NCBI GenBank assembly: GCA_027858635.1
Contig: JAQICG010000305.1
Span: 1-7,534, forward strand
Direction: 5' to 3'
DNA length: 7,534 bases
DNA from: Gammaproteobacteria bacterium
GTDB lineage: Bacteria > Pseudomonadota > Gammaproteobacteria > SZUA-229
Part shown: positions 6,225-7,534 of the stretch, one piece after another
Position numbering within the stretch: the stretch's first letter is position 1
Layout of the letters: every line of letters starts with the position of its first letter
The notes under the pieces: model-generated
Database searches by the model: none
Seen by the model: only the letters and a program-made list of their open reading frames with translations
What the model was told of the DNA's origin: nothing
Translations under genes and position numbers: made by a program

Positions 6225-7282
6225 AAATTCTCAAGGCCTGGTACCATAAAAACTTTTCCGATCCGCAGGCGGTTATTCTGGCGCTGGTTATTCTATCCGG
6301 AATCGCGGTTATCTTTTTTCTGGGCAATGCTTTGACACCGGTGCTGGCGGGGATTGTTATTGCCTATGTGCTGGAAGGGCTGGTGGGCAAGATATGTCGT
6401 TTGGGCGTGCCGCGATCGCTGTCTGTCATTATCAGCTTCAGCCTTTTTGTTGCATCGATAGTATTGCTGCTGTTTGGGCTGATACCGCTGGTGTCCCGAC
6501 AGATCTCACAGTTAATTACCAATCTTCCCGCTATTCTCAATAAAGTTCAGCAATTGGTGGTGCTGCTGCCTGAGAAATATCCAGCGCTGGGCATCGATAA
6601 TCTTAAAGAGATGGTCTCTAGTATAAATGCAGAACTGGTAAGCCTTGGACAAACGCTATTGTCGGCATCGCTGTCCTCGGTTATTGATGTTTTTACATTG
6701 GCGGTGTTTTTTGTAGTGGTGCCATTGCTGGTGTTTTTTCTGCTCAGAGATAAAGGAAAGATTCTCCATTGGTTACAGCGGTTTTTGCCTGAAGGTCGTG
6801 GGCTGGCCTATGAAGTCTGGCGCGACATCGATGTCAAGATGGGTAATTATATTCGCGGTAAACTGGTGGAAATTTTAATTGTTGGTGCAGTGACATACAT
6901 CACCTTTAAGATCATGGGGCTGAATTACGCGGCAACACTCAGTCTGTTTGTCGGCCTGTCCGTAATCATTCCCTATGTCGGTGCACTGGCTGTGACCTTT
7001 CCGATCGCGCTGATTGCATGGTTTCAGTGGGGCGCCAGCAGTGAGTTTGTTTACATAATCGTTATTTATATGATTATTCAGTTTATCGATGGCAACATTC
7101 TGGTGCCGCTGCTCTTCTCTGAGGTCGTGAACATGCATCCTGCGGCGATCATTATCGCAGTGCTGGTGTTTGGTAATTTATGGGGTTTTTGGGGCGTGTT
7201 TTTTGCCATTCCTCTGGCAACTTTGATTCAGTCAGTATTGAACGCCTGGCCGGCGTTGCAGGCGCATAAAAGCACTGGCTGA
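6218..7282 (+). CDS. AI-2E/PerM family inner-membrane transporter
   Basis: A 354-residue polytopic membrane protein of the AI-2E exporter (PerM/YdiK/TqsA) superfamily, close to the family's usual 340-370. Hydrophobic segments lie at about 17-53 (two segments separated around LGNALTP), 68-92, 154-176, 217-235, 238-266, 277-296 and 305-343. The extramembrane segment between about 93 and 150 is amphipathic, as usual. Family hallmarks are YIRGKLVEILIVG (211-223), GLSVIIPYVGA (246-256), QFIDGNILVPLLF (288-300), MHPAAII (306-312) and GNLWGFWGVFFAIPLA (319-334). Described members export AI-2 or act as Na+/H+ antiporters, but most have no known substrate, so none is assigned. The start is set by a good AAGGA, and the overlap with the small upstream gene suggests coupled translation. 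No clear intrinsic terminator follows. Confidence 0.93.
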   Translation: MLEILKAWYHKNFSDPQAVILALVILSGIAVIFFLGNALTPVLAGIVIAYVLEGLVGKICRLGVPRSLSVIISFSLFVASIVLLLFGLIPLVSRQISQLITNLPAILNKVQQLVVLLPEKYPALGIDNLKEMVSSINAELVSLGQTLLSASLSSVIDVFTLAVFFVVVPLLVFFLLRDKGKILHWLQRFLPEGRGLAYEVWRDIDVKMGNYIRGKLVEILIVGAVTYITFKIMGLNYAATLSLFVGLSVIIPYVGALAVTFPIALIAWFQWGASSEFVYIIVIYMIIQFIDGNILVPLLFSEVVNMHPAAIIIAVLVFGNLWGFWGVFFAIPLATLIQSVLNAWPALQAHKSTG

Positions 7283-7336
7283 AGCATTAAGCTGTACTGG
7301 CTTGATTCTATCTTGCTTATTAAGTGAAAAAAGCCT

Positions 7337-7370
7337 GTTCACCGCAGAGGTCGCAGAGAATGCAGAGGAG
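7337..7370 (+). repeat. Second copy of the 9-base-unit repeat, single arm
   Basis: After GTTC come three 9-mers, ACCGCAGAG (7341), GTCGCAGAG (7350) and AATGCAGAG (7359), plus a trailing GAG. The first 23 bases from 7338 are identical to the left arm at 1362-1384, in the same orientation. No inverted partner arm is present within the remaining window, so this copy does not form the long hairpin seen at 1352-1485. It starts 54 bp after the PerM-like stop codon. A shorter match, GTTCACCGC, recurs at 7411-7419. Confidence 0.8.
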
Positions 7371-7534
7371 ATCAGGGTTGATTAAAGCATAGGAAATCGT
7401 TTGGCGGAATGTTCACCGCGTTATGTAACTGCGCAGCTTGAATAAAAACCTGAATCCGTGGTTTAAACGTGGATGCATGGTGCAAGATATTGGTTTCACA
7501 GGGGTTTCAAAAAATCTGAGCTTCACCCATAGGT
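7371..7534. other. Terminal non-coding stretch with short repeats
   Basis: No gene can be supported. It contains GTTTAAAC (an 8-bp palindrome) near 7462 and two copies of GGTTTCA (at 7491 and 7503, 12 bp apart) shortly before the window edge. A 40-codon open stretch on the minus strand lacks a start context or recognisable product. The region could be the edge of a dispersed or mobile element continuing past the window, but nothing visible proves it. Confidence 0.3.

Noticed and set aside
7283..7336. Intrinsic terminator after the PerM-like gene
   Set aside because: Only weak 4-5 bp pairings (for example GTGAA with TTCAC, 7324-7342) are visible, with no GC-rich stem and no following T run.

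Overview
The window is an ordinary chromosomal segment of a gammaproteobacterium, recognised from protein similarity. The clearest markers are a bacterial-type ProS of near E. coli length with the inserted editing domain, a CysL/YeiE-like LysR regulator, and a proS / lytic transglycosylase gene pair. A more exact taxon cannot be named from the sequence. A sulfur-metabolising lineage is conceivable from the regulator type, but that is inference. Seven of the eight genes have a recognisable family or domain; none looks like part of a defence, mobile or secondary-metabolite system.

Layout. A plus-strand type-2 glycerate kinase (129-1346) converges on a minus-strand gene cluster. In minus-strand reading order the cluster is a DUF4124 envelope protein (4850-4395), a MIF-like tautomerase (4367-4029), a 199-bp gap with a possible leader hairpin, prolyl-tRNA synthetase proS (3829-2117) and a secreted lytic transglycosylase (2086-1490). 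From a 69-bp divergent promoter region (4851-4919) a plus-strand cluster runs the other way: the LysR-type regulator (4920-5813), a small protein of unknown function (5874-6224) and an AI-2E/PerM-family membrane protein (6218-7282) whose start overlaps the small gene by 7 bp. The last 252 bp hold no gene that can be supported.

How the genes relate. The minus-strand group mixes translation (ProS) with envelope functions (lytic transglycosylase, DUF4124 protein) and shows no single pathway. The plus-strand group looks like an operon headed by its own regulator. The divergent intergenic region carries two T-N11-A sites of the kind LysR-type regulators bind, which suggests autoregulation and perhaps control of the DUF4124 gene.

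The signal most worth following is a non-coding repeat family built from degenerate 9-base units (consensus about RNCGCRGAG, introduced by TTCACCGC). It forms a long hairpin between the convergent genes at 1352-1485, recurs as a single arm at 7337-7370, and may have a decayed copy at 3997-4024. Every copy lies just downstream of a gene and reads in that gene's sense direction.
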